This document shows positions 41,951-50,309 of a stretch of 64,000 bases of DNA, piece after piece. How positions within the stretch are numbered: position 1 is the stretch's first letter; each line of letters begins with the position of its first letter. The translations under genes were made by a program, and so were the position numbers. The notes below the pieces were generated by a model. The model saw only the letters and a program-made list of their open reading frames with translations. It did no database searches and was not told where the DNA came from. Source of the stretch: JAISGQ01 sp045604965 (GTDB lineage Bacteria; Bacillota; Clostridia; Oscillospirales; Acutalibacteraceae); contig JAZUPB010000006.1 of the NCBI GenBank assembly GCA_045604965.1, positions 1 through 64,000 on the forward strand, in the 5' to 3' direction.

Positions 41951-42027
41951 TAAAAAATCCCCTTCCGCCGAGGACCAGTCGACAGAAGGGGTACCACACC
42001 AAGAGGGTATGGCAGTGAGTCTCACAC
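41951..42027 (-). ncRNA. Candidate phage small RNA antisense to the integrase leader
   Basis: On the minus strand TTGACA (42063-42058), 18-bp spacer and TAAGAT (42039-42034) place a start near 42027. A hairpin CCCCTTC...GAAGGGG (41991-41958) followed by ATTTTTTATTTTT ends it. The transcript has no coding frame and lies fully within the 135-bp gap before the integrase. Confidence 0.55.
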
Positions 42028-42057
42028 AGCTATATCTTAGCATTGCTATGCCCTCTT
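42001..42057 (+). promoter_or_regulatory. Structured leader of the integrase gene
   Basis: In the plus-strand RNA 42001-42014 pairs with 42044-42057 over 14 bp (two G-U pairs), 9 bases before the integrase ribosome site. Most of its left part is complementary to the minus-strand RNA candidate above, so antisense control of integrase is possible. Confidence 0.5.
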
Positions 42058-42082
42058 TGTCAAGCAAGGAGGGTTTTATACT

Positions 42083-43132
42083 ATGAAAATACCAGCAATC
42101 AGACAGCTACCGTCAGGAATGTTTTTCTGTCAACTTCGCCTTGATGGGCAGAGCATCAGTATAACAGACGAGGATCCTGATGTGGTCGAAGCAAAAGCGT
42201 ATGCATACAAGGCAGGCGTACTAAAGGCTCGCAGAAACACCGGTGCCTTAACTATAGGGCAAGCCCTTGACCGTTATATTCGCTCAAGGGAAAATATTTC
42301 ATCGCCTTCGACGCTGCAAGGATACCACGTTATAAAAAGGAATCGATTCCTGTCTCTCCAAAAGCGTAAGATCAGTGAACTTACTCAGGCTATCGTTCAG
42401 AGAGAAATCAATGCAGAGAGCGCTGTCGTATCTGCAAAGACTCTTAAAAATTCCTACTCTCTTATAGCATCTGCAATAGAAGAAGCCGGCGGCGAAAGGT
42501 TTGATGTGCGACTTAAGCAGGTTCGATGTGCGGAAAAATTATTCTTAACGTCAGAGCAAATCCCCGTACTCCTTAAGGCAATAAAATCAAGTAAATATGA
42601 AATACCGATTTTGTTGGGGCTGTGGTCCTGCCGCCGCTCAGAGATACTCGGTCTGACGTGGGATAATGTCGATTTGAAAAATGGTTTAATCCACATAGAA
42701 AAAGCTTTGGTTGGTCAGGAGGGCGGCGGGCTTGTCGAGAAGCCTATGCCTAAGAATAACAGTTCTATACGCAGTATACCTATATGTGCGCAGCTCCGTG
42801 AAGCATTAGAGCGGATAGATGATAGGTCAGGCAGAGTAGTGAAGAATTCGCCAAATGCTATTTATCAAGCTGTAAATAGAATATGCAAGGAAAACGATTT
42901 ACCCTTGATTGGTCTTCACGGTCTGAGGCACAGCTTCGCTTCTCTCGCGTATCATCTTCAAATCCCGGCTAAAACCGCTCGACTTATAGGCGGCTGGAGA
43001 AATGACGATACTATGATGAGTATATACACGCATATTTCTCAATCCGATGTTAGCACTGCCGCTGTCGATCTTGCTGCATTCTTTGACTCTGCACACACCC
43101 AATCACTCTCTGAGACGCCTAATAATCGGTAA
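42083..43132 (+). CDS. int: Tyrosine integrase
   Basis: 349 residues, ATG after AAGGAGGG. N-terminal arm-binding domain (about 1-60), SAM-like core-binding domain (about 65-150: SPSTLQGYHVIKRNRF), then the catalytic domain with Arg in LWSCRRSEILGLTW, HxxR in HGLRHSFASL, Trp in IGGWRND and Tyr in MMSIYTH. It sits beside attR and should recombine attP with the tRNA-Ser 3' end. Arm-type repeats lie on both sides of the element. Confidence 0.95.
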   Translation: MKIPAIRQLPSGMFFCQLRLDGQSISITDEDPDVVEAKAYAYKAGVLKARRNTGALTIGQALDRYIRSRENISSPSTLQGYHVIKRNRFLSLQKRKISELTQAIVQREINAESAVVSAKTLKNSYSLIASAIEEAGGERFDVRLKQVRCAEKLFLTSEQIPVLLKAIKSSKYEIPILLGLWSCRRSEILGLTWDNVDLKNGLIHIEKALVGQEGGGLVEKPMPKNNSSIRSIPICAQLREALERIDDRSGRVVKNSPNAIYQAVNRICKENDLPLIGLHGLRHSFASLAYHLQIPAKTARLIGGWRNDDTMMSIYTHISQSDVSTAAVDLAAFFDSAHTQSLSETPNNR

Positions 43133-43158
43133 ATTTTATTTTGTCCCCATTTAATTTT

Positions 43159-43178
43159 GTTAGCAAATCCATTAGCAA
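43159..43178. repeat. Right integrase arm-type repeats
   Basis: GTTAGCAAATCCATTAGCAA, one base different from the pair at 5751-5770. Confidence 0.6.
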
Positions 43179-43246
43179 ACATCACGCTAAAGGGTGCTAA
43201 AAATCGCATAACACCGTAAACATCTTTTTCCTTTCTCCCCAAAGAA

Positions 43247-43290
43247 AAAAGTCTTGAATCACGCGTATTTATGCGAAATTCAAGACTTTT
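43247..43290 (-). terminator. Phage-supplied terminator for tRNA-Ser
   Basis: 13-bp stem AAAAGTCTTGAAT / ATTCAAGACTTTT, directly downstream of the tRNA-Ser CCA end. It replaces the host terminator now stranded at 5631-5673. Confidence 0.75.
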
Positions 43291-43294
43291 CGTG

Positions 43295-43320
43295 TGGCGG
43301 AGGGGAGGGGATTCGAACCC
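43295..43320 (-). repeat. attR: 3' end of the rebuilt tRNA-Ser
   Basis: 26 bases identical to attL at 5676-5701, here forming the T arm, acceptor strand and CCA of the intact tRNA gene. Confidence 0.95.
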
Positions 43321-43383
43321 CTGGCAGGTTGCCCTGTCACTGGTTTTCAAGACCAGCTCCTTAAACCGCTCGGACACCCCTCC
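43295..43383 (-). tRNA. tRNA-Ser(UGA)
   Basis: Minus-strand gene with acceptor GGAGGGG / CCCCTCC, discriminator G and encoded CCA (43295-43297), anticodon loop CTTGAAA (anticodon TGA), the long variable arm of serine tRNAs, and T loop TTCGAAT. The last 26 bases come from the phage, keeping the gene whole. Confidence 0.95.
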
Positions 43384-43458
43384 GTATTCACTTTGCCGAA
43401 TCATTTTATCAAATCAAACCTCAATTGTCAACAACTCATTTTCAGAAAAGGTGATAAT

Positions 43459-44034
43459 ATGAATAAAATTTCTGCTGTAGTTATCTTTTCTTCACCGCAC
43501 CGCAGCGGCAGCTGTTCTAAACTGCTGGACTGTTTTCTTGAAAAGATCGAGCATCCTCTTAATATTACATCATTCAATGCATACGAGCTTTCTGCTCATC
43601 CCTGCACAGATTGCGGATTCTGCAAAACAACACAGAAATGTGCCTTCAGAGATCTTGACGAGCTTTATTATGCCATCGAAAACTGTGAGCTTCTTATTAT
43701 AGTTTCCTCCATATACAATATGAGCTTTCCCTCTCCTATGAAAGCCATCCTTGACCGTTTCCAGATGTACTATAATGCTCGTTTTTCTCTTGGTATAAGG
43801 CCCCCTGTTGAAAAACACAGAAAGGCTGTTCTTCTAGCCTGCGGCGGAAGCCCCTATGAGAACGGTGAGTTTATGATAAATCAGCTCAGGCAGTCCTTCA
43901 GCGTTATGAACACCGATCTTTGCGCCTGTGCTGTAATTAACGGGCTTGACAAGTCTCCTCTCGACACAAACGACAGCAGGATCACAGATTGTTCCACAAT
44001 TATCAACAAAGTTATTGACACATTATCCGTATAG
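43459..44034 (+). CDS. Flavodoxin-fold NADPH-dependent FMN reductase / iron-sulfur flavoprotein-like
   Basis: Start ATG 43459 after AAAGGTGAT; the frame extends upstream only into the tRNA. 191 residues. FMN-binding loop SSPHRSGSCSKLL at about residues 11-23, a cluster CTDCGFCKTTQKC at about 50-62 that could bind a 4Fe-4S centre or act as thiols, SSIYNMSFPSPMKAILDRFQ (split) as the second FMN loop. Such enzymes shuttle electrons to flavin or reduce small substrates. A lone gene just outside the prophage. Confidence 0.8.
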   Translation: MNKISAVVIFSSPHRSGSCSKLLDCFLEKIEHPLNITSFNAYELSAHPCTDCGFCKTTQKCAFRDLDELYYAIENCELLIIVSSIYNMSFPSPMKAILDRFQMYYNARFSLGIRPPVEKHRKAVLLACGGSPYENGEFMINQLRQSFSVMNTDLCACAVINGLDKSPLDTNDSRITDCSTIINKVIDTLSV

Positions 44035-44109
44035 CAACATATTTCCAACACATTCTCATCACATCCCTGTACTAAACTTGTTACAACAAATGTGAATGGA
44101 GCTGTATAA

Positions 44110-44784
44110 ATGAATAAACTTAGAATTCTTGTTGCCGATGACGAAGACAGAATCAGAAAACTCGTTGCTGATTTTCTCATTCGCGAAGGCTTTGAAATAA
44201 TCGAAGCAGCTGATGGTGTCACTGCACTGCAGAAGGCTCTTGACCAACCTGCTCCCGATCTTGTTATTCTTGATATAATGATGCCCGGTATGGACGGTTG
44301 GGACGTTCTTGCCGAAATCCGCAAGACTTCCGATATCCCTGTAGTACTCCTTACCGCAAAGAGCACAGAAACCGATCAGCTCGGTGGTTTCAGACTGGGC
44401 GCTGATGACTATATCACAAAGCCCTTCTCCCCCTCTCTGCTTGTTGCAAGAGTTCAGGCACTTCTTCGCCGCCGCGGCAGAATAGCTGAAAAAGGGCTCT
44501 CCTGCGGCAGTATACACGTTGACGAACTAGCTCACGTTGTGTATCTCGACGGAGAAAGCATTGACTTAACTCCCAAAGAGTACGACCTGCTTGTGTTCTT
44601 TATGCAGAACAAGGGAGTTGCATTGTCCAGAGAGCGTATGCTCAATGGAGTATGGAATTATGATTACTTCGGTGATCTGCGCACTGTGGATACCCACGTA
44701 AAACAGCTTAGAAGCAAGCTCGGCGCCGCCGGAGAAATGATCGTCACTGTCCGAGGCATAGGATACAGATTTGAGGTGAAGTAA
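44110..44784 (+). CDS. OmpR/PhoB-type response regulator
   Basis: 224 residues. Receiver domain with acidic pocket VADDEDR, phospho-acceptor Asp55 in VILDIMMPG, Thr in LLTAKS and Lys in YITKPFSP; then the winged-helix DNA-binding domain (DLTPKEYDLLVFF, TVRGIGYRFE). Followed immediately by its kinase, so it forms a two-component system; the signal is unknown, though a nitroreductase is third in the operon. Confidence 0.93.
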   Translation: MNKLRILVADDEDRIRKLVADFLIREGFEIIEAADGVTALQKALDQPAPDLVILDIMMPGMDGWDVLAEIRKTSDIPVVLLTAKSTETDQLGGFRLGADDYITKPFSPSLLVARVQALLRRRGRIAEKGLSCGSIHVDELAHVVYLDGESIDLTPKEYDLLVFFMQNKGVALSRERMLNGVWNYDYFGDLRTVDTHVKQLRSKLGAAGEMIVTVRGIGYRFEVK

Positions 44785-46329
44785 TTGAAGCTTTCAATAC
44801 GTACAAGGATTATTGTAATGCTGCTCGGTATTATCGCCCTGTACGTTGTCATCACCCTTGCAATCAATTCGGCTTTTCTCAAAACGTATTATATGAGCAT
44901 AAAGCAGGCAAACCTGTTTGATGGCTATGACAAGGTAAGGCAGATCGATTTTTCCTCCGACAAGGACTCCATTGAACTTAAGCTCGACCTTATCGAAGAC
45001 AGTATGAATATTCAGATATACATTATTGACGGTGATTATACCCCCTATTATATAGGTCACGGGTCTGATGATGTTATATCCGATGTTTCCGATTCCGACG
45101 GAAAATACTGGTTTAATTCCTGGGTCCTGCCATACGGCTATTCAGGCGACGGACAGATAAACTCATCTGTATTCAGGGACAAGCCGATTATCACTATTCG
45201 CACCAACAGCCGTCTCAGCGCTCAGTTTATTACTATGTACGCAAAGTACAACACTGTAGAAAAAGATACCCACTATCTGATCATCAACACACCGATTTCT
45301 GCAATCGATGCCAGTGTTTCCATTTATAACAGATTTTCTTTGTTTGTTATGATGATAGTTCTTGTCATAGGGCTGTTCTTCAGCACAATTGTAACAAGCA
45401 GGATAATGGCCCCTTTCCGCCGCATTAACAGAACTACCCGCAACCTCGCAAATCTCGATTTCAGAGACAGGCTTCATATTGAAAGCAACGATGAAGTCGG
45501 CCAGATCGCGCAGAGCATAAATCATATGTCCGATCAGCTTGAGGCTAAAATAAAAGAGTTGCGCATCGCCAACGAACAACTCAAAAAAGACATTCTCGAA
45601 AAAGAAGCAATAGACAAAATGCGTACCGAGCTTATTTCAAATGTATCTCACGAGCTCAAAACTCCTCTTTCCATTATTCTTGGCTACAGCGAAGCGCTTC
45701 AGCTTGCAGATACCGATGACGACCGCGATTACTACTGCTCCATAATTCAGGACGAAGCAGAAAAAATGAGCAATCTGGCATCACGTCTGCTGGATATCGC
45801 CGAGCTTGAATCAGGCGGTGCGCCTCTTGATATTATCACCTTTGATCTTTCTTCTCTTGCTGCAGACAGATCTGAAAAAATAAGCTATCTCCTTTCGGAA
45901 AACCATATTTCCATTTCCTGTGAAAGCTTCGGTGACTGTATTGTTTCTGCGGACGCAAACAAAATCGAGGAAGTTATAAACAACCTTCTTTCAAATGCAT
46001 TGCACCACACCCCCGAAAACGGCAATATCCGAGTTACTGTTACCGAAAAGGTTGACGATATTGAATTTATGGTGTACAATTCAGGGAGTTTTATTCCTGA
46101 GACAAGTTTGCCTCATCTTTGGGAAAGCTTCTATAAAGTTGATAAAGCCCGCACCAGAAAATACGGCGGTTCAGGTCTTGGTCTCAAGATTGTCAGCAGT
46201 ATTCTTGATTCTCATAATCTCGAAGGCTGCCGCACTTCCTATTCTGCCAGAAATGTTTCTGACGGTGTGGAATTCTGCTTTACTCTCCCCAAAGCCAAAA
46301 GTGAAATTTCCGAAAGGATTGATTCTTGA
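44785..46329 (+). CDS. Sensor histidine kinase
   Basis: 514 residues from TTG 44785, one base after the regulator stop, with GAGGTGA upstream. Two membrane spans (about 8-30 and 185-205) enclose a sensor domain of about 150 residues outside the cell. HAMP region (RIMAPFRRINRTTRNL), HisKA with phospho-His near residue 289 in NVSHELKTPL, then N box NKIEEVINNLLSNALHH, G boxes and SGLGLKIV of the ATPase. Sensor domain type not recognised. Confidence 0.92.
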   Translation: MKLSIRTRIIVMLLGIIALYVVITLAINSAFLKTYYMSIKQANLFDGYDKVRQIDFSSDKDSIELKLDLIEDSMNIQIYIIDGDYTPYYIGHGSDDVISDVSDSDGKYWFNSWVLPYGYSGDGQINSSVFRDKPIITIRTNSRLSAQFITMYAKYNTVEKDTHYLIINTPISAIDASVSIYNRFSLFVMMIVLVIGLFFSTIVTSRIMAPFRRINRTTRNLANLDFRDRLHIESNDEVGQIAQSINHMSDQLEAKIKELRIANEQLKKDILEKEAIDKMRTELISNVSHELKTPLSIILGYSEALQLADTDDDRDYYCSIIQDEAEKMSNLASRLLDIAELESGGAPLDIITFDLSSLAADRSEKISYLLSENHISISCESFGDCIVSADANKIEEVINNLLSNALHHTPENGNIRVTVTEKVDDIEFMVYNSGSFIPETSLPHLWESFYKVDKARTRKYGGSGLGLKIVSSILDSHNLEGCRTSYSARNVSDGVEFCFTLPKAKSEISERIDS

Positions 46330-46886
46330 TGAACGACACTATAAACGCCATCCTCTCAAGACGCAGTAATCGAGGTTTTACCGATAAACCCCTCAGCGAT
46401 GTTCAGATGAGTCTTTTGAAGGAATGTGCTCTTGCCTCCCCCACTGCAAGAAATATGCAGTCCTGGCATTTCTCTTTTGTAAGTGACAAAAAGGTTATCT
46501 CTATGGTAGAAACCGAAACTGTCCGCATCATTGATGAAACTGCTGATGAAGTAACAAAAGCAAGAACAAACGCACGTAACCGAAGTATCTTCTACGATGC
46601 TCCTCTCGTGGTTTTCATTTCTTCTGACCCTAACAGCAGATGGAGTCAGGTAGATGCAGGCATAGCCGTTGAAAACCTCGCAATTGCAGCTCAATCACTC
46701 GGACTCGGTTCCGTCATTATCGGTCTCTGTGCTATGGCTTTTGAAGGCGAAAAGAAAGCTGAGCTTTCCGATGCCTGCGGCTTCCCCGAAGGCTATGAGT
46801 TTTCTATTGCCATTTCCATCGGACAGCCCAATGTCTCCAAGGAAGCTCACGAGGTCGGTGAAAACAAGCTCACAATAATCGACTGA
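46329..46886 (+). CDS. Nitroreductase-family flavoenzyme
   Basis: ATG at 46329 overlaps the kinase stop (TGATG). 185 residues. ILSRRSNRGFTDKPLSD is the usual N-terminal FMN phosphate-binding mark, ASPTARNMQSWHF and a late GLGSVIIGL complete the fold. Probable NAD(P)H-dependent reductase of small electrophiles; as part of the two-component operon it may belong to the stress response that the kinase senses. Confidence 0.85.
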   Translation: MNDTINAILSRRSNRGFTDKPLSDVQMSLLKECALASPTARNMQSWHFSFVSDKKVISMVETETVRIIDETADEVTKARTNARNRSIFYDAPLVVFISSDPNSRWSQVDAGIAVENLAIAAQSLGLGSVIIGLCAMAFEGEKKAELSDACGFPEGYEFSIAISIGQPNVSKEAHEVGENKLTIID

Positions 46887-46898
46887 TTGTACATTAAC

Positions 46899-46927
46899 GC
46901 CGCAGACTATTCTCTGCGGCGTTTTTA
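46899..46927 (+). terminator. Terminator of the two-component/nitroreductase operon
   Basis: CGCCGCAGA / TCTGCGGCG stem with a 6-base loop followed by TTTTT. Confidence 0.85.
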
Positions 46928-47036
46928 TTTTTCAGGTTATGCCAATTCTTTACAATGTTATTGATATTTATATATTTTGTGATATAATGTCACTGTATTT
47001 TGATTTCATTTTTATTACTTTGATTGTGGTGATTAT

Positions 47037-47582
47037 TTGTTGCTTAGCATATATACGTCACTTATTAGTGAGCCCGATGATATTGAATTTTTTGAGTACC
47101 TTTATACAAGGTACAAATATGTGCTCATACACGATGCATATCTTATAATCAAGGATCAGCATTATGCTCAGGATATTGTCCACGATGCATTTATCAAAAT
47201 CGCAAAAAATATAGATAAAATTGATTTCGGCGATAATCCGCTTCCAATACTTCGTACTGTTACGAGGAACTGCTCATTCAATTTATACAACAAGCTGAAA
47301 AACGAAAAAAATGTGTATAATATTGACGATCAGCTCTCTATTCCCGACAGCACCGATCTGGTTAGCAATGCGGAAAACAAGAGTGATGTTGAGTTTATTG
47401 CAGATTTTGTGGAGTCTATGCCCCACTGCTATGCTGATATTTTTACACTTAGGTATGTAAACGACTTAAGCTGTATACAGATAGCTTCTCTGCTGGATAT
47501 AAAAGCGTCAACTGTGAGAAAAAGACTTCAGCGAATTCGCGACGCTATTGAAGAAAAATTATCAAAGGGGGATAAATTATGA
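47037..47582 (+). CDS. ECF-type RNA polymerase sigma factor
   Basis: 181 residues from TTG 47037, with GTGGTGATT before it and a TTGATA-16-TATAAT promoter about 55 bases upstream. Region 2 (YTRYKYVLIHDAYLIIKD, YAQDIVHDAFIKIAKNI) and region 4 (YADIFTLRYVNDLSCIQIA, SLLDIKASTVRKRLQRI) are both present. Its stop overlaps the start of a membrane protein that is likely its partner. Confidence 0.85.
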   Translation: MLLSIYTSLISEPDDIEFFEYLYTRYKYVLIHDAYLIIKDQHYAQDIVHDAFIKIAKNIDKIDFGDNPLPILRTVTRNCSFNLYNKLKNEKNVYNIDDQLSIPDSTDLVSNAENKSDVEFIADFVESMPHCYADIFTLRYVNDLSCIQIASLLDIKASTVRKRLQRIRDAIEEKLSKGDKL

Positions 47583-48259
47583 GCCAATCAGCAACTACAG
47601 CAAAGCTTCTGTCCTCGGCAGCCGCCCTGCTGGAAAAACGACTCTACGATGCACCGCCGCCATACGAAGAGCTCAAAGCTGCATACCCTTTGTCTGACGA
47701 ATACGACAAGCAGATTCTCTCACTTACAAAGATCATTGCATCGAACAAATCGAGAAGACGTTCTCTACGAACGATAATACTTGTTGCAGCAATTATTACA
47801 GCGCTTATCGTTTTCGCTATCTGTCTTGGTGCCAAAGAGGGCTTCCTTTCTCATATGACTACGAATGATGTATACAAAAGCGACGGCACACTGAATTATA
47901 CTGAGATAACAACTGATTTTAAACCTTCTCAGCCTCAAAAAGGTCTTGAAATAATTTTCCCACGATATGTACCCGATGGCTACACAAGAACACTTTCTGA
48001 AACCCCACTTGCACTTCGATATATAAACGGAGATAAGTATTTCATTTTATGTACTAACAACTTCGGAACATCAATTGTCAATACGGAAAAATATGAAATG
48101 CATCAGCTTCAGATAGGAGACAGCATTGCTTACTATATTGAGGTAAAAAAACACAATTACATATTTATTACTGTTGACTCTCATAGAGGTTGTTTTTATA
48201 TTCAAGGAAATCTTTCCTTGGAGGAATGTATAAAAATAATAGAAAGCATTGTTAATTGA
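47579..48259 (+). CDS. DUF4367-type membrane partner of the sigma factor
   Basis: 226 residues; ATGA overlap with the sigma gene. Cytosolic N-terminus of about 65 residues that could hold the sigma factor, one span at about 66-86 (TIILVAAIITALIVFAICL), and an outer beta domain ending IFITVDSHRGCFYIQG, LSLEECIKIIESI, the pattern of DUF4367. Most likely a regulator of the sigma factor that responds to a signal outside the cell. Confidence 0.7.
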   Translation: MSQSATTAKLLSSAAALLEKRLYDAPPPYEELKAAYPLSDEYDKQILSLTKIIASNKSRRRSLRTIILVAAIITALIVFAICLGAKEGFLSHMTTNDVYKSDGTLNYTEITTDFKPSQPQKGLEIIFPRYVPDGYTRTLSETPLALRYINGDKYFILCTNNFGTSIVNTEKYEMHQLQIGDSIAYYIEVKKHNYIFITVDSHRGCFYIQGNLSLEECIKIIESIVN

Positions 48260-48340
48260 GACCATTTGTCACATTTTCTTTCTTTTGGCGGTTAATTATT
48301 ATAGCAGGTCATTTTCCATTAACCGTCAGGGAGGATAACT

Positions 48341-48739
48341 ATGAAAAAGGTCTTATCTGTATTCGTTTGTTTGCTTCTTGTTTTTTCCGCAGTCTCATTT
48401 ACTGCCTACGCACGCCTTAATTATATTACAAATACTAGTGCAGGTATCAAGATAAGCGGAAGCTACGTAGTCGGTTCAGGATCCGGTCTTTGTGATCCCG
48501 ATCTTGTTGAATCCTGCACTATAAATGTAACTATCCAGAAACGCACCGCCAATTCTTCCAACAGCTGGACAAACGTTAAAACTTTTGTGGGCTACGGAGA
48601 TACATCCTGCTCTAAAACCGGCAGTGTACTTTACCAAAGCGGTATGGAATACCGCACAAAGGTTATGGTCACCGCTTACCCATATGATGTGAGCGTCGTC
48701 GATTACGCTTACGATTATTCTAACATAATTCGCCCTTAA
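48341..48739 (+). CDS. Small secreted protein
   Basis: 132 residues, ATG after GGGAGGA. Clear signal peptide (KKVLSVFVCLLLVFSAVSF, cleavage likely after AYA at about residue 24). The mature part is beta-rich with three cysteines (LCDPDLVESC, TSCSKTG) and repeated Thr/Ser/Tyr strands. Could be a target of the sigma factor just upstream, since a separate promoter region with an inverted repeat (GGTTAAT/ATTAACC) lies between them. Family unknown. Confidence 0.7.
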   Translation: MKKVLSVFVCLLLVFSAVSFTAYARLNYITNTSAGIKISGSYVVGSGSGLCDPDLVESCTINVTIQKRTANSSNSWTNVKTFVGYGDTSCSKTGSVLYQSGMEYRTKVMVTAYPYDVSVVDYAYDYSNIIRP

Positions 48740-48830
48740 CCGCTTATATGATCTGATAATTTTATACATTACATAATTCGAAATATGATCTGCTAACTGC
48801 TTTATCAAATCATTATAAGTCGGTGTTAGA

Positions 48831-49265
48831 ATGCGTAATTATTTATCGGAGATCGAAAATATACTTTATGGTTTTATGTCAACAAGTGTGGCTCGTCGTT
48901 TTTCCCGAACAACAACAAGTGACAGTATTATTCTCTGTCTCAGATCACGTTGTGATTTGTCGGTATATCTTACCCGAAATTACATAAGCATAAGCTATGC
49001 AGGTGAATACGAAGAGTTTGATATTACCGATATTTCTGACGTTTCCAATGTTCTTGAGCTTGTAGGTTCATTTATAAACGAGCTTGCAACCGGAGCACTG
49101 ATATACGAACGAATTTATCACGGTCACGTTCAGACAAAATGCAGAGTCACACTGGTAAACCGTATCTCGCATCGCACCATCAGCCTTCGCGATACCGTAC
49201 TCACCTCAAGATATACGCAGAACGAGCCTAAACTCATTTTGCGTGAAAAGATTTTCTTCGATTAA
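48831..49265 (+). CDS. Hypothetical protein
   Basis: 144 residues, weak ribosome site (GGTGTTAG). Alternating strands and helices (CDLSVYLTRNYISISYAG, DVSNVLELVGSFINELATG, KCRVTLVNRISHRTISLRD) without motif. A terminator follows 10 bases after the stop. Not recognised. Confidence 0.6.
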   Translation: MRNYLSEIENILYGFMSTSVARRFSRTTTSDSIILCLRSRCDLSVYLTRNYISISYAGEYEEFDITDISDVSNVLELVGSFINELATGALIYERIYHGHVQTKCRVTLVNRISHRTISLRDTVLTSRYTQNEPKLILREKIFFD

Positions 49266-49274
49266 TACATTATT

Positions 49275-49313
49275 AACGCAGTGAGCTCATAACCGCTCAC
49301 TGCGTTCTTTTTT
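49275..49313 (+). terminator. Terminator
   Basis: AACGCAGTGAG / CTCACTGCGTT stem with a 10-base loop followed by CTTTTTT. Confidence 0.85.
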
Positions 49314-49416
49314 ATCCTCATATGTATCCGAAGGTGATATGGACTTTTGTTGTTTTATACTGTATAATTAAATAAATCAGGTTTAGTTTTCAGATTTTTA
49401 CAGGAGGCTGAAATAT

Positions 49417-50205
49417 ATGTATAATCTTGAGCTCTTGCGTGCAAAAAAAGGTTTTATTTGCGATATGGACGGTGTTATATATCACGGCAACCGTCTTCTG
49501 CCCGGTGTGCGCGAATTCGTCAAATGGCTTCAGGACAGCGATAAGCCTTTCCTGTTCCTTACAAATTCCAGCGAACGCACCCCTATGGAGCTTCGTGCAA
49601 AGCTTATGCGTATGGGTCTTGATGTAAGCGAGGATCATTTTTACACAAGTGCTCTCGCAACAGCACGTTTCTTAAGCCGACAGGCTCCCAACTGCACTGC
49701 TTATGTTATCGGTGCACCAGGTCTTCTTAATGCACTCTATGAGGTCGGCATAACAATGAACGATATCGATCCTGATTACGTTATCGTCGGAGAGACTTCC
49801 ACCTATAATTACGACACCATTCTTAAGGCTGTTAAGCTTATCAACAACGGCGCCAAGCTCATTGCAACAAACTCCGATATGACTGCTCCCTCTGAGTCTG
49901 GCATAATTCCTGCCACTCGTGCACTTGTTGCTCCTATGGAGCTTGCTACAGGCAAAACCGCCTATTATATTGGAAAACCCAATCCTCTTATGATGAGAAC
50001 GGGACTCCACAAGCTTGGGGTTCACTCTGCTGATGCTGTTATGATCGGCGACAGAATGGATACCGATATAATCGCAGGTATGGAAAGCGGACTTGATACC
50101 GTTTTGGTTCTTTCAGGCTGCACCACTGTTGACGAGCTTGAAAACTACGCATATCGTCCTCACTATGTCCTTGACGGTGTCGGAAGTATTGTTGAAGGCA
50201 TCTGA
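49417..50205 (+). CDS. HAD-superfamily subfamily IIA phosphatase, NagD-like
   Basis: 262 residues, ATG after AGGAGG. Motif I DMDGVIYHG with nucleophile Asp in ICDMDG, motif II LTNSSERT, cap domain of type C2 (about 80-180), motif III Lys in YYIGKPNP and motif IV MIGDRMDTDI. NagD-like enzymes dephosphorylate nucleotides or sugar phosphates; p-nitrophenyl phosphatase is a common label. Terminators lie on both sides, so it is a single unit. Confidence 0.9.
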   Translation: MYNLELLRAKKGFICDMDGVIYHGNRLLPGVREFVKWLQDSDKPFLFLTNSSERTPMELRAKLMRMGLDVSEDHFYTSALATARFLSRQAPNCTAYVIGAPGLLNALYEVGITMNDIDPDYVIVGETSTYNYDTILKAVKLINNGAKLIATNSDMTAPSESGIIPATRALVAPMELATGKTAYYIGKPNPLMMRTGLHKLGVHSADAVMIGDRMDTDIIAGMESGLDTVLVLSGCTTVDELENYAYRPHYVLDGVGSIVEGI

Positions 50206-50220
50206 TTTTCTTTGTGTTAT

Positions 50221-50255
50221 AAAATCCCAGTGTGCGATACACACTGGGATTTTTG
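50221..50255 (+). terminator. Terminator after the HAD gene
   Basis: ATCCCAGTGTG / CACACTGGGAT with loop CGATA and T-run. Confidence 0.85.
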
Positions 50256-50309
50256 CATATTTTAAATCAATCTGCATATCATATCAGTCAGAAAAAGGAT
50301 GTGATATAT

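Larger units (their letters stand above)
5676..43320. mobile_element. Complete prophage inserted in tRNA-Ser(UGA)
   Basis: Bounded by a 26-bp exact direct repeat of the tRNA-Ser 3' end. It carries a tyrosine integrase beside attR, a divergent repressor/Cro control region, replication genes, terminase, portal, scaffold, coat, connector, tail-tip and lysis genes, and a giant virion protein. All late and early genes read leftward; repressor and integrase read rightward. No frame-broken structural gene was seen, so the element may be inducible. Coat protein is of N4-gp56 type and the portal P22-like. I see no tape-measure, sheath or tube genes, which together with the ejection-type giant protein suggests a short tail. 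Confidence 0.95.

Noticed and set aside
43371..43383. CGAGCGG in the tRNA-Ser D arm as origin of the enriched prophage heptamer
   Set aside because: The D arm of nearly all serine tRNAs carries this sequence, so the match is probably coincidence.
43294..43458. N-terminal extension of the flavoprotein frame
   Set aside because: Those 55 codons read through the tRNA-Ser gene; ATG 43459 has a ribosome site.
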